Below are positions 53,930-62,560 of a stretch of DNA of 64,000 bases, one piece after another. Where the stretch lies: the NCBI GenBank assembly GCA_910576535.1, contig CAJTKK010000005.1, positions 62,001 to 126,000 of the forward strand, read 5' to 3'. This DNA comes from an uncultured Lachnospiraceae bacterium. Lineage in GTDB: Bacteria > Bacillota > Clostridia > Lachnospirales > Lachnospiraceae. Below the pieces are notes generated by a model, which saw only the letters and a list, made by a program, of their open reading frames with translations, did no database searches and had not been told where the DNA came from. The position numbers and the translations under genes were made by a program. How positions within the stretch are numbered: the first letter of the stretch is position 1; each line of letters starts with the position of its first letter.

Positions 53930-54865
53930 TCACTCATGCAGCCTATGCACTAATTGATAAGCCACATCCCCTTCCGCAATCAGCGATTCTGAATGGGCAA
54001 AAAAAACAATCCCATCCGTAGGCGCTAAAATCGTTTCCTTTGCATTTCCTTTATAAGGGTCGATGATTTCCGCCATCGCATCCCCATACCTCACCTCGTG
54101 TCCGACCTTCCTTTTTCTACGGAATATTCCCCCGCACATCGTATTGACATCTGTCAGATCTTTCTGCGTCAGCACATGGCTGATATAGCCGCTATGGCTT
54201 TCGTAACGTATCATCCCCATTCTCGTCAAGAAACGCAGAATAGCTGCTTCCGCCTGCTTTGCGCTTTCCTCGTCTATAGACTCATTGCTGTTAGTATATA
54301 AAGAGAAAGCCGCCGTCCTCCCGCTCTGCCAGTTATAGTTTAATGTTTTGGTGTCAATTGGCCGGGGTTTCCTTACCACCACAAAGGGCAGGCCAAACAA
54401 ATTTGCCAAAGATGCATTCTGATAGCCGTTTTCTACCATGCGGATATGCGGCACTGAATCCCCCGCCGTATGAAAGCTGGTAAGCTGTATCCCGAAACTA
54501 TAATCCTTAATACGGTTAAAGACTGCAGCCGCAATCCGCTCTGCCGTATCCCCCCGCTCCCGTCCGGGGAACTGTCTGCTGATATCCACTGATTCCACAC
54601 CGAAAAAACGCATCCCTATATTCATGGAATAGCTGTTTACCACCGGTATTACCAGGATTTCCTTGCCGGAACAGATACAGCCTTTCACCTCCAGTTCCTT
54701 CAATGCTTTCATCAGCTTAGCACAGATATACATTTGCTGTACCCCGTTCCCACGCATTGGACCTACGATGCAGGCCGACTGTTCCCCCTTCCCGAAACGG
54801 TACCCTTTGATTACCATATCCTCCCTGTAAGGCAGGGACAAAGTATAAATATCCTCCGCAAACAT
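53930..54865 (-). CDS. M14-family aspartoacylase/succinylglutamate desuccinylase-like protein, degenerate metal site
   Basis: A 311-residue paralogue of the next gene. The overall AstE/AspA layout is kept: N-terminal carboxypeptidase-like domain and a C-terminal beta domain (GGIFRRKRKVGHEVRYGDAMAEIIDPYKG, residues about 240-268). Where the intact paralogue has the zinc motif HGDE, this protein reads GPMRGNGVQQ, lacking both ligands; a possible later His lies in LTSFHTAGDS. It is therefore probably non-catalytic, or uses another site. Its ATG begins directly after the stop of the paralogue gene, so the two are made together and may form a heteromer. Confidence 0.75.
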   Translation of the reverse strand: MFAEDIYTLSLPYREDMVIKGYRFGKGEQSACIVGPMRGNGVQQMYICAKLMKALKELEVKGCICSGKEILVIPVVNSYSMNIGMRFFGVESVDISRQFPGRERGDTAERIAAAVFNRIKDYSFGIQLTSFHTAGDSVPHIRMVENGYQNASLANLFGLPFVVVRKPRPIDTKTLNYNWQSGRTAAFSLYTNSNESIDEESAKQAEAAILRFLTRMGMIRYESHSGYISHVLTQKDLTDVNTMCGGIFRRKRKVGHEVRYGDAMAEIIDPYKGNAKETILAPTDGIVFFAHSESLIAEGDVAYQLVHRLHE

Positions 54866-55825
54866 TTACTTTTCCTCCTCCGTTCTCTTCGTGCGGATAT
54901 CCGTCAATATCCTTGCAAGCAGCGCCCCTTTGCTTACCATCGGATATTCCCTTAATGTAAATACCAGGCCGTCTTTCCCGGCGATAATCTCTTTTTCCGT
55001 TTTTCCTTCAATAGGCGTAATAATTTCCCCGATTTTATCCCCTTTCTTTACAAAGTGGCTATGTTCAATGGCCGGTATGAACATACCGCTGCATTCCGCA
55101 CGGATGAATTCCACCTCCCCGTCCGTGGAAAGCACCGGATACTGAATTCCATGAGGCTCCCCCTTCCAAACGCCCATTTCATATAGAAGGCTGAAAATAC
55201 CGTCCACCACCTGTTTCCCATAATTCCGGTTTATCCTCATGCCAAGCCCCATCTCCACAACCAAAGTGGGAACTCCTTTTACATTCATCGAATGAGCTAA
55301 CGTAGACTCATGCACAGTCTCTGTCGCATTTGTCCATACCATATCCACATTCATATGCCTTGCATAAGGGATCAGCCTGTCCGCAAATTCCTCGCAGATG
55401 CGGACTTGCGGGATTTCCTTAACAAACCGGCTGCTGGCATGGACATCAATACATAAGCCGGCCCCCTCCAGATCCTGGATGATTGCTGCCGCAGCCCTTT
55501 CAAACGCTGCCCCTTGCCCGTTTCCCGGGAACATACGGTTCATATCCCTTTCCAGCTTAGGAATCATCCGGTCAGCTACCGTTATTCCGATAGGGTTTAG
55601 CGCAGGATAAACATCCAGGATCCCTTCTAAATATTCCGGTTTTTCCTTTACCCTCCGTATGACCTCATAGCAGACATACTGTCCTTCCAGTTCATCCCCA
55701 TGGATACCGGATACGATAGCCACCCGCTTTCCTTTCTCTTGGGCGCCTTCCTTTTCCAGCCTGTTCTTCTTGATCACCAAATTCTCCCCCGTAGAAAGCC
55801 CGATGGAAAATACTGTTTTTACCAT
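54866..55825 (-). CDS. M14-family aspartoacylase/succinylglutamate desuccinylase-like metallohydrolase
   Basis: A 319-residue zinc hydrolase. The metal motif is VSGIHGDELEGQY (His and Glu ligands, about residues 39-51), the third ligand is in CIDVHASSRF, and the conserved RDMNRMFPG arginine motif is present. The catalytic Glu is probably in TLVVEMGLGMRINR. Family members hydrolyse N-acyl amino acids or related amides; the substrate is not readable. The start at 55825 has GGGAGG 8 bases upstream; the frame extends 31 codons further without conservation. It is followed without a gap by the degenerate paralogue and preceded by a TetR gene. Confidence 0.85.
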   Translation of the reverse strand: MVKTVFSIGLSTGENLVIKKNRLEKEGAQEKGKRVAIVSGIHGDELEGQYVCYEVIRRVKEKPEYLEGILDVYPALNPIGITVADRMIPKLERDMNRMFPGNGQGAAFERAAAAIIQDLEGAGLCIDVHASSRFVKEIPQVRICEEFADRLIPYARHMNVDMVWTNATETVHESTLAHSMNVKGVPTLVVEMGLGMRINRNYGKQVVDGIFSLLYEMGVWKGEPHGIQYPVLSTDGEVEFIRAECSGMFIPAIEHSHFVKKGDKIGEIITPIEGKTEKEIIAGKDGLVFTLREYPMVSKGALLARILTDIRTKRTEEEK

Positions 55826-55914
55826 TACCCTTTCCTCCCTTAAAATTGTGCTTCTATTTCCCTTCATACAAAAAGATGCCCCCACCGCCTGTCCCGGGAA
55901 GCATCTTTGCCTAT

Positions 55915-56502
55915 TCATTCCTCTTCAATTATCAAGCCCTGCATAATATAAAGCGCCTCCCGGTCCACCATCTCCTCCGTGATGCCCCGCGTCTTAGAAG
56001 CGATTTTCAGTCCTTCCAAAACATACATAATATTTCTTGCAGCGCCCCTTGCGTCCTCGCAGTAAAACTCCCCGGCCTCTACCCCAGATTCTATCAGCTT
56101 TTCTATGATTTTCACCGCAGCGTCAAACTGCTGCTTCAGCGGATGATCCTTCCTCGGAACCTTATTCTGGAAAAAATATTCATAAACCGCCACTGTCAGG
56201 CTTCCCTTCTTACCCAGCAGTTCCTTTTTCTGTTCCTTCAAAAATAATGCCAAAATATCCGAAGGGGATGCATCCTGCCTCACCTTTCCTGCAAATACGT
56301 CATCCGCCTCTTCCGCCTCCATTTTCAGTACATCCATAAATAATTCATCCGTGCTTGAAAAGTATAAGTATAAACCGCCCCGGCTGATCCCGCATGCCTC
56401 TACGATATCTTTCATGGTAACGTTCTTATAGCCTTTTTCGGTAAAGACTTCCCTCGCCGTCTCCACAATATACTTTTTCTTCTGCGCTGACTTCTCACTC
56501 AT
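55915..56502 (-). CDS. TetR-family transcriptional regulator
   Basis: A 195-residue regulator. The helix-turn-helix lies at about residues 25-50 (NVTMKDIVEACGISRGGLYLYFSS), and the C-terminal helical domain would bind an unknown ligand. It lies about 90 bases upstream of the M14 pair on the same strand and probably controls it; a hydrolase pair with its own TetR suggests an inducible pathway for an acylated compound. AGGGG precedes the start. No clear palindromic operator was found in the short flanking gaps. Confidence 0.88.
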   Translation of the reverse strand: MSEKSAQKKKYIVETAREVFTEKGYKNVTMKDIVEACGISRGGLYLYFSSTDELFMDVLKMEAEEADDVFAGKVRQDASPSDILALFLKEQKKELLGKKGSLTVAVYEYFFQNKVPRKDHPLKQQFDAAVKIIEKLIESGVEAGEFYCEDARGAARNIMYVLEGLKIASKTRGITEEMVDREALYIMQGLIIEEE

Positions 56503-56543
56503 CTATGTAACCCCTTAGCTTTTGTCTTCCCTTCCCGTACCAG

Positions 56544-57035
56544 TTATACTTGGAACCACATCTTTTCAGCCCGCGCTTCCATGGGCTTATCCCAATATTC
56601 CAATATTTCCTTCATTTTAAGCAGAACTTTTAAAATGGAGCCGTTGCTTACCCCCTCCGACCATATCTTTCCTTTTGTCATGCCCCCCAGAATATATTTC
56701 GATAAAATCCCTTTCAATGTATTCATATCCTGTATGGTGGCACGCTCTATCACGCGCTGTTCCTCTTCCACCGTCCGGATCCTGTTGCGTGAATACACAT
56801 AGGCATAGTTCCTGTCAAGAAGCTTCGTCCTCCTCGCATCCTGCACAAGGCTCATCAGCGTACTGTCATATACCGGGAAAGCAATGGAATGCTCCCCAAT
56901 CCCGTTCCCTTTATAAAAATCGGAAATATTGTTCCCCACCTTTGATTCCAGCCACGGTATATACCGTATCAGCCTTTCCACATCGGGGCGGTATCCGTTT
57001 GCAACTTCATGCATATATAACGTGTCTTTTTCCAT
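56544..57035 (-). CDS. Hypothetical protein, 163 aa
   Basis: Not recognised. A soluble, mostly helical protein with basic patches (VQDARRTKLLDRNYAYVYSRNRI) and a central ERATIQDMNTLKGILSKYILGGMTKGKIW segment. No signal peptide, zinc motif or known enzyme signature is visible. GGGAG precedes the start at 57035. It is divergent from the 755-residue cNMP-domain gene, with a 170-base shared upstream region, and lies upstream of the TetR gene on the same strand. Confidence 0.6.
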   Translation of the reverse strand: MEKDTLYMHEVANGYRPDVERLIRYIPWLESKVGNNISDFYKGNGIGEHSIAFPVYDSTLMSLVQDARRTKLLDRNYAYVYSRNRIRTVEEEQRVIERATIQDMNTLKGILSKYILGGMTKGKIWSEGVSNGSILKVLLKMKEILEYWDKPMEARAEKMWFQV

Positions 57036-57140
57036 GGCGTCTTCTCTCCCTTAGTTCCTTCAAAATTTATTTCTTTGAGATAAAGTATATCATAAAATGG
57101 GGAAATGTACAGCAACACTTAGAAAAAAGCATTTCCTCTG

Positions 57141-57169
57141 TTGTATTTGCATATAAAAATCGTTATAAT
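57141..57169 (+). promoter_or_regulatory. Promoter of the large cNMP-domain gene
   Basis: TTGTAT (57141-57146) and TATAAT (57164-57169), spacer 17 bases, about 37 bases upstream of the start codon. Confidence 0.65.
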
Positions 57170-57205
57170 TAGTTTATTCAAATATTTTTTTACTAGGAGG
57201 ACACA

Positions 57206-59473
57206 ATGGCAAAAGAAATACAACAGGGAACGGTTATCTGTCAAAGCGGACAGCCGGCTGACTCCATACACATGATTATCAAAGGCACTGTCCGGGCTAT
57301 CTATCCGGGCGGCGAATATTTTCTGGAGAAAGGCGATGTCATCGGTCTATGTGATTTATACCGCGAAAATTATATTTTTACCTATACTGCACTGGACGAT
57401 GTTACCATCGCTTCCTTCCCGATAAAAAAAGACGGGCTGGCCGCCTTGCTGCGCAGGCAGCCGGATTTTTCCCAGATTACAGCCAAATCCTGTTTAAAAC
57501 AGACAAACCATATCTTAGAAGTATATGAATTGATTAAATACGATTGCGGCAGCCTTTATCAATATATTACGGAAAGCTACGGGGAATACTGCAACCTATG
57601 CGAACGCCACCGTATATCCCCCCGCCTGCTGCCGGACCTGGAAGAAATAAAACCCTTGGAGCTGGAAGACGATATCCCCCGGTGGATAGGCAGTTACTAT
57701 GAAAATATGGCGGGCGTCCTTGCACAGACGCTCCCTCACTGCCGGATACCCTATTCCGATTTCCTAAACGGCCTTTTGATGAAAACAAGCCAGGATATTT
57801 CTGAAATTGTTTCTATCTGCCATATCATGAGCTACTACAAATCAGATATTGCAAAAACTCTGATGAACAATGACCGGCTGGATTTGTTTGACTTATATAC
57901 AAGCCTTTTCTTCCGGGTCAGCCCGGATGATGAAGATTCCACCTCCATCAGTGCAGACATCAGCCGTATGATGATTCATCTGGAAGGGATTAGCTCCATT
58001 AGCCAGGAACTATACCAGAGCCGGGTACAAGAATACAAAAAAAAGCTGGCCGACAGGGAAGAACATGGCTTCAACCCGTCCGAAAAAAATACGCAGGAAC
58101 AAGATAGCTGCGACCTTACCGGGTCTATCAACACAATCCTGCAGTACGCCGGATGCGACAAATATCTCTGCAGCGATTTCCGCAAATATGTGGATGAATA
58201 CAAAGCGCAGATTGATAAAAATGCCACCGACGACGCCAGCCGGAAGCTGCGCATGAATCTGACAAAGACATTTTATAAAGTATATGAGGCTGCTTTTAAG
58301 AAAAGCCTGGAAGACGACCATATTCCGACCGTCCTGAAAATGTTCTTCCAGTTCGGCTATGTGGACGAAGAACTTGCGGGAGCGGAAAACGCATCCTACC
58401 TTTCTTCCATTGCAGAACGGTTCCCTTCCAATCCCGAACAACATGTTTACACAGCGTACGAATGGATGAAAGCTGTTTATCTCGGGGAAAAAGAGCCAAG
58501 CCGCAATGAATTCGACTTAGACTTCCCGGGCTATGTCCGCGAACTGAAAACAAACGGGAAAATTACCGCTGCGCAGGAAAAGGAAATGGTAGACGACAAC
58601 AATGAAAAAGTTCTGTTTGAACTGAACAATATGTTCCCCATTGTCAATAAAATGACCTTTGGCCGCATCACTACTTTCTGCCCGGTTTTTTCCGAACATA
58701 ACGTGCTGAAAGAACTGGAAAAAGGAATGGTTACACAACAAAAGATGGCAGAAGCCCTCAACAGTATCCGTTCCATAGATTTCGGGGCTTATTACCGGGA
58801 AACTGTTTATACCAACTCCTCCATAGGCATCGCAAAAGAATATATTAGTATCGAAGTGCTTCCGGATGTCATCCTTATGCCAAATGTGGGCATCCGCGGC
58901 GTTATGTGGCAGGAAATCGAAGGCAAACGCCGTACCACTCCTGCCCGTATGATGGTACCCATTTTCCAGATGGAAGATTTAACCGCTACTATGACCAGGC
59001 TTACCGGGGAATTCCGCTGGGAAATGTGCCGCAGGGTGCAAGGACCCAGATGGAATGATGTTTCCGAGCCATCCCTTACCAGCGAATATTTTGATTATAT
59101 CCAGTTCTATAAAAAGAATCATGACCTTACCGCAGACGCCAAAGACAAAATTAAATCCGCTATGCAAAAGGCCAAAAACAGCTATAAGGAAATGTTCGTC
59201 CGGGATTATATCACATGGATTATGTATGAAGGCAACAGCTCACCCCGCTTAAACAAAGTGGCCAGAACCATCATTGCCGCCTACTGCCCTTTTTCCAAGG
59301 AAATCCGCGACCGGCTGATGGCTAATCCCATGTATAAGGAAATGCTGGAAAAATACAGTTTAAAAATGTCGCAAAAAGTACATCATATTGATAATTTATG
59401 CCAAAAACTGAACAACACCAGGACACCGGTCCCTGAAGAAATCCTTAACCAGAAAAAGTTCCTGGAAAGTTAA
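57206..59473 (+). CDS. Large cyclic-nucleotide-binding-domain protein of unknown output
   Basis: A 755-residue cytoplasmic protein. The first ~100 residues are a CRP-type cNMP-binding beta-barrel (GTVICQSGQPADSIHMIIKGTV, then FLEKGDVIGLCDLY). The phosphate-binding arginine motif of CRP is not obvious, so the ligand may differ. The remaining 650 residues match no family I know and contain no helix-turn-helix. They are helical, with a strongly conserved-looking block near residues 560-660 (MPNVGIRGVMWQEIEGKRR; TGEFRWEMCRRVQGPRWNDV; SPRLNKVARTIIAAYCPFS). AGGAGG precedes the start. It is monocistronic, with a strong terminator after it. Confidence 0.75.
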   Translation: MAKEIQQGTVICQSGQPADSIHMIIKGTVRAIYPGGEYFLEKGDVIGLCDLYRENYIFTYTALDDVTIASFPIKKDGLAALLRRQPDFSQITAKSCLKQTNHILEVYELIKYDCGSLYQYITESYGEYCNLCERHRISPRLLPDLEEIKPLELEDDIPRWIGSYYENMAGVLAQTLPHCRIPYSDFLNGLLMKTSQDISEIVSICHIMSYYKSDIAKTLMNNDRLDLFDLYTSLFFRVSPDDEDSTSISADISRMMIHLEGISSISQELYQSRVQEYKKKLADREEHGFNPSEKNTQEQDSCDLTGSINTILQYAGCDKYLCSDFRKYVDEYKAQIDKNATDDASRKLRMNLTKTFYKVYEAAFKKSLEDDHIPTVLKMFFQFGYVDEELAGAENASYLSSIAERFPSNPEQHVYTAYEWMKAVYLGEKEPSRNEFDLDFPGYVRELKTNGKITAAQEKEMVDDNNEKVLFELNNMFPIVNKMTFGRITTFCPVFSEHNVLKELEKGMVTQQKMAEALNSIRSIDFGAYYRETVYTNSSIGIAKEYISIEVLPDVILMPNVGIRGVMWQEIEGKRRTTPARMMVPIFQMEDLTATMTRLTGEFRWEMCRRVQGPRWNDVSEPSLTSEYFDYIQFYKKNHDLTADAKDKIKSAMQKAKNSYKEMFVRDYITWIMYEGNSSPRLNKVARTIIAAYCPFSKEIRDRLMANPMYKEMLEKYSLKMSQKVHHIDNLCQKLNNTRTPVPEEILNQKKFLES

Positions 59474-59484
59474 AAAAAAGATGG

Positions 59485-59520
59485 TTCCCAGGGCAAAACA
59501 GCCTTGCCCTGGGAATTTCC
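59485..59520 (+). terminator. Terminator after the large cNMP-domain gene
   Basis: TTCCCAGGGCAA (59485-59496) and TTGCCCTGGGAA (59504-59515) form a perfect 12-bp stem with a 7-base loop, followed by TTTCC. The preceding A-run would give a U-run on the other strand. Confidence 0.8.
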
Positions 59521-59551
59521 CCGCCCCTGCTTCAGATGGCAGGAATTCTTG

Positions 59552-59571
59552 TATATTTCACTTGAAATATA
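59552..59571. promoter_or_regulatory. Perfect palindrome over the -35 box of the MFS gene
   Basis: TATATTTCA-CT-TGAAATATA: 9-base arms and a 2-base centre, overlapping the -35 hexamer of the MFS promoter. This is the expected place for a repressor operator. The binding protein is unknown; no regulator gene is adjacent. Confidence 0.6.
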
Positions 59572-59589
59572 CCATTACCGATGTATAAT
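59562..59589 (+). promoter_or_regulatory. Promoter of the OxlT-type MFS gene
   Basis: TTGAAA (59562-59567), a 16-base spacer, and TATAAT (59584-59589), about 50 bases before the start codon. Confidence 0.7.
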
Positions 59590-59638
59590 ATAAAGAGTGG
59601 GGTTTTTCAAAATTACATACAGAAAGTGAGAAAAGACA

Positions 59639-60844
59639 ATGAAAGGTTTACCAAACAACAAATGGGTGAGGGCAGCTATTCCGGCGCTTCTGCTTCATTG
59701 CAGCATCGGCACTGTTTATTGCTGGTCCCTGTTAAAAGGCGACATTGCCGAGTATCTCGGCCGTTCCAAAGGCGAAGTGGAATGGGCATTCAGTATTGCC
59801 ATTTTCTTTTTAGGCATGTCAGCCGCTTTTGCCGGACGTATCGTAGAAAAAGATATTCACAAATCTTCTTTGATTGCTACGATCTGCTTCGCAGCAGGCT
59901 TTGCCGGGACAGGTTTATGCGTTCATTTCAAATCGTTAATTGGAATTTACCTCTGTTACGGGGTAATCATGGGCATCGGCCTTGGCCTTGGCTATCTGTC
60001 CCCTGTTAAGACATTAATGCTCTGGTTCAGCGAACAAAAAGGGCTGGCCACCGGCCTTGCCGTTGCAGGATTCGGTTTAGCGAAGGTAATCGCAAGCCCA
60101 ATCATGACAGCCCTAATCGGTGCAGTGGGCATTATCAATATGTTTTATGTACTTGCAGCCGCTTACTTCGTAATGATGTTTCTCGGCCATCTTTTATTAA
60201 AGAAACCGGACGGATGGGTAGAGGATCAGGGGGAATCGGCTACAAAGGTATCCGATATCTTCAAGAACCCGACTTTTATCGGTACATGGCTGATGTTTTA
60301 TATCAATATTACCTGCGGCCTTGCCCTGATTTCCCAGGAAAAAGATATCCTTACAACGATGGGCGTTTCGGCTGTCACTATCAGCGTGGTTTCTTCCTTA
60401 ACCGCTATCTTCAACGCAGGCGGAAGGCTGGGCTTCTCGGCGGCTGCCGATAAGTTGAAAGACAGGAATACCATTTACAAATTAATCTTTATCCTGTCCA
60501 TCGCTTTCTCCGTTATCATGATAGTGACCAACGGCATCAACAATCAAATCGTATTCCTTGCCATTACCCTTCTTTGCATTATTAATGCAGGGTACGGCGG
60601 CGGATTCAGCAATCTTCCCACATTGCTCTCCGACCGTTTTGGCATGAAGAGCATCAGCCAGATCCATGGGCTTGCTCTTTCCGCATGGGCTTTTGCAGGG
60701 CTTTCCGGCAACCAGCTTAGTTCCTTTATCGTAAGCAAGACCGGATCCTTTACGAATGTATTATATGTAACGACTGTCCTCTACATCGTTGCACTCGTTA
60801 TTTCTTTCGTATTAGTAAAACCGGCGAAAAACCCAATAGACTAA
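59639..60844 (+). CDS. MFS transporter, oxalate:formate antiporter (OFA) family
   Basis: A 401-residue carrier with 12 predicted membrane segments. The OFA pattern is seen in HCSIGTVYCWSLLKGDI near the N-terminus, GVIMGIGLGLGYLSPVKTLMLWF (TM4-5), and GLATGLAVAGFGLAKVIASPI. The family exchanges small monocarboxylates or dicarboxylates (OxlT: oxalate for formate), but members have diverse substrates and this one is unassigned. It is monocistronic with its own promoter, an operator-like palindrome and a terminator. AGAAAGTGAG precedes the start at 59639. Confidence 0.85.
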   Translation: MKGLPNNKWVRAAIPALLLHCSIGTVYCWSLLKGDIAEYLGRSKGEVEWAFSIAIFFLGMSAAFAGRIVEKDIHKSSLIATICFAAGFAGTGLCVHFKSLIGIYLCYGVIMGIGLGLGYLSPVKTLMLWFSEQKGLATGLAVAGFGLAKVIASPIMTALIGAVGIINMFYVLAAAYFVMMFLGHLLLKKPDGWVEDQGESATKVSDIFKNPTFIGTWLMFYINITCGLALISQEKDILTTMGVSAVTISVVSSLTAIFNAGGRLGFSAAADKLKDRNTIYKLIFILSIAFSVIMIVTNGINNQIVFLAITLLCIINAGYGGGFSNLPTLLSDRFGMKSISQIHGLALSAWAFAGLSGNQLSSFIVSKTGSFTNVLYVTTVLYIVALVISFVLVKPAKNPID

Positions 60845-60933
60845 AGCGGGTTACATTTATGAAGAAAAAATGAAATTTCTTTAAGAAATACTTATTTTTG
60901 GGAAATCCTATTTCCATAAAAGAAAAAAAAGCG

Positions 60934-60972
60934 TATACTCCATAGTAATCTGCTATGGAGTATATTTTTTTC
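60934..60972 (+). terminator. Terminator after the MFS gene
   Basis: TATACTCCATAG (60934-60945) and CTATGGAGTATA (60953-60964) form a perfect 12-bp stem followed by TTTTTTT. Confidence 0.9.
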
Positions 60973-61076
60973 CATAACGGGAATTTCCCCCAAGTTTTTT
61001 GACCATTTGTCAGCATACGTTAGTTCAGGGAACCTTTGACGTACACATTTTCTTAAAGGAAGGAATTCTATTTATT

Positions 61077-61607
61077 ATGAAATATATCTTATTATTTATC
61101 AAAAAAACTTTACGGTTTGTCTTAAAACCGCTCTCTTTTGTCCCCGCCATCTTCGTTATGTATATGATTTTCCGGCTTTCCGCCCAGGATGGCATGACCA
61201 GCAGCCAGCTCAGCCTTAAAGTAAGCAATAAAATTGTAGTTACTGCCGATAAACTGCTGAAAACAGATTTTACTGAAGAACAGATCGAACATTACGCCGG
61301 AAAAATCCACTATTATGTGCGCAAACTCGGCCATGTGACGGAATACTTTATTTTAGCCGTTACCGTCGCCTTCCCTCTTTATGTCTACGGCCTTAGAGGT
61401 ATCCCGCTTATGCTGGTCGCCGGGCTATTCTGTGTAGGATTTGCCGCCTTTGATGAATACCACCAGTCTTTCGTCAGAGGCAGAGGTCCTTCCAAAAAGG
61501 ATGTAGCCATTGACAGCATCGGAATCTTTATCGGAATTGTATTAGTAAGAATTGTAGGCTGGACAGGAAGAATGACGATATTCCGCCCCCTCTCCAACAA
61601 AAACTAA
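61077..61607 (+). CDS. VanZ-family membrane protein
   Basis: A 176-residue protein with an N-terminal membrane segment and three further ones. The VanZ signature lies near residue 125-150: FAAFDEYHQSFVRGRGPSKKDVAIDSIG, with the conserved DExHQ and DxxxDxxG positions. In enterococci VanZ gives low-level teicoplanin resistance; most family members are uncharacterised envelope proteins. The start at 61077 follows AGGAAGGA at a long 12 bases; the frame extends 26 codons upstream without conserved sequence. It is probably transcribed alone. Confidence 0.85.
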   Translation: MKYILLFIKKTLRFVLKPLSFVPAIFVMYMIFRLSAQDGMTSSQLSLKVSNKIVVTADKLLKTDFTEEQIEHYAGKIHYYVRKLGHVTEYFILAVTVAFPLYVYGLRGIPLMLVAGLFCVGFAAFDEYHQSFVRGRGPSKKDVAIDSIGIFIGIVLVRIVGWTGRMTIFRPLSNKN

Positions 61608-61740
61608 GCCGTCAAAGACTTCTGCCTGACGCCCTGTCCGCCATATGCGCAAAAATAGTATGCAACCGGCTTTTCTTTCTAAGGTTTACCTTTGTAATCT
61701 ATGCTTTTTACTTATATATACGGAATACGGGCAGGCCTAA

Positions 61741-61890
61741 GCTCTTGCAGACACCGCGCCAGCTTACCGCATATGGGAATATAGCGTTACTCAGGCTGGC
61801 AGAAAGAGATTTGAAATGGCTGCCATGAAAGATATTGCGAGAGATGTGATTATTCCTGGACTCAGGCAGGCTGTCTATAGAGACAAATAG
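61741..61890 (+). pseudogene. Possible coding remnant, 49 codons
   Basis: An open stretch bounded by a TAA at 61738 and a TAG ending at 61890, with coding-like composition (YRIWEYSVTQAGRKRFEM, then IARDVIIPGLRQAVYRDK). An internal ATG gives only 24 residues and has no ribosome binding site. It may be the 3' remnant of a lost gene. The rest of the 61608-62015 gap shows nothing identifiable. Confidence 0.25.
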
Positions 61891-62015
61891 GATGTGACAA
61901 TAGGATTCGATGACCTGCCGTTTTCTGCCCGGAAAGATGCTCTATGGCTCTATAAACCCTGCCCCGCGCAGTTTCTCTTAAACCTTCTTAAGCCGTTTTG
62001 CCGCAAGAAGAAAAA

Positions 62016-62480
62016 TCACCTCAAAATGCCCAGCCCGCCCATGCTGTAACGTTTGATCTTCTCTTTCATATCTTCTGTCCTCTTTTTATTTAAATCCTGC
62101 TTTTCATACAAATCATCCAATAAAAGATCAATATTTTTCTGCATAAGCATATTGGTATGCACCATATTCTGCATAATATCAATTGCATTCCTGGGATTGT
62201 TCCTGATAAATTCTTCTAAGGATTCTTTTGTAATACGCATCAAAAGAACTTCGTCATAAGCAACTGCCGTATAGATACTTGGCTGGCCGGAAAGTACATT
62301 AGTTTCTCCAAAACATTTGGATTTTGAGTATATTCCAATTAAATGCTCTTCTTTTTCCCCGTACCGTATATATACTGCCACGGAACCGGACACGATTTTA
62401 TACATTTCATCATACCTTCCGCCTTCTTTGATAATAATGTCATCCGCATGGAATTTCTGCATCTTTGCATTCTCCATCAT
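62016..62480 (-). CDS. Stand-alone cNMP-binding-domain protein without helix-turn-helix
   Basis: A 154-residue protein. Residues 5-105 form a CRP-like beta-barrel (DDIIIKEGGRYDEMYKIVSGSVAVYI, then SKCFGETNVLSGQPSIYTAVA). GETNVLSGQPSIYTA lies where CRP has its GExxLxxxxxRxA cyclic-nucleotide motif, but the Arg is replaced. The C-terminal 50 residues are a coiled coil ending in MKEKIKRYSMGGLGILR; no DNA-binding domain is present. It probably acts by protein-protein contact. GGAGG precedes the tandem ATGs. It lies 80 bases downstream of the symporter gene on the same strand and may regulate it. Confidence 0.75.
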   Translation of the reverse strand: MMENAKMQKFHADDIIIKEGGRYDEMYKIVSGSVAVYIRYGEKEEHLIGIYSKSKCFGETNVLSGQPSIYTAVAYDEVLLMRITKESLEEFIRNNPRNAIDIMQNMVHTNMLMQKNIDLLLDDLYEKQDLNKKRTEDMKEKIKRYSMGGLGILR

Positions 62481-62560
62481 AACTTACCTCCGCTTTTTTA
62501 CACTGCTTCCTGACATGCTTCCCCTGTCCGCACCCGGATGTGCCGGACGGCTCATAATCC

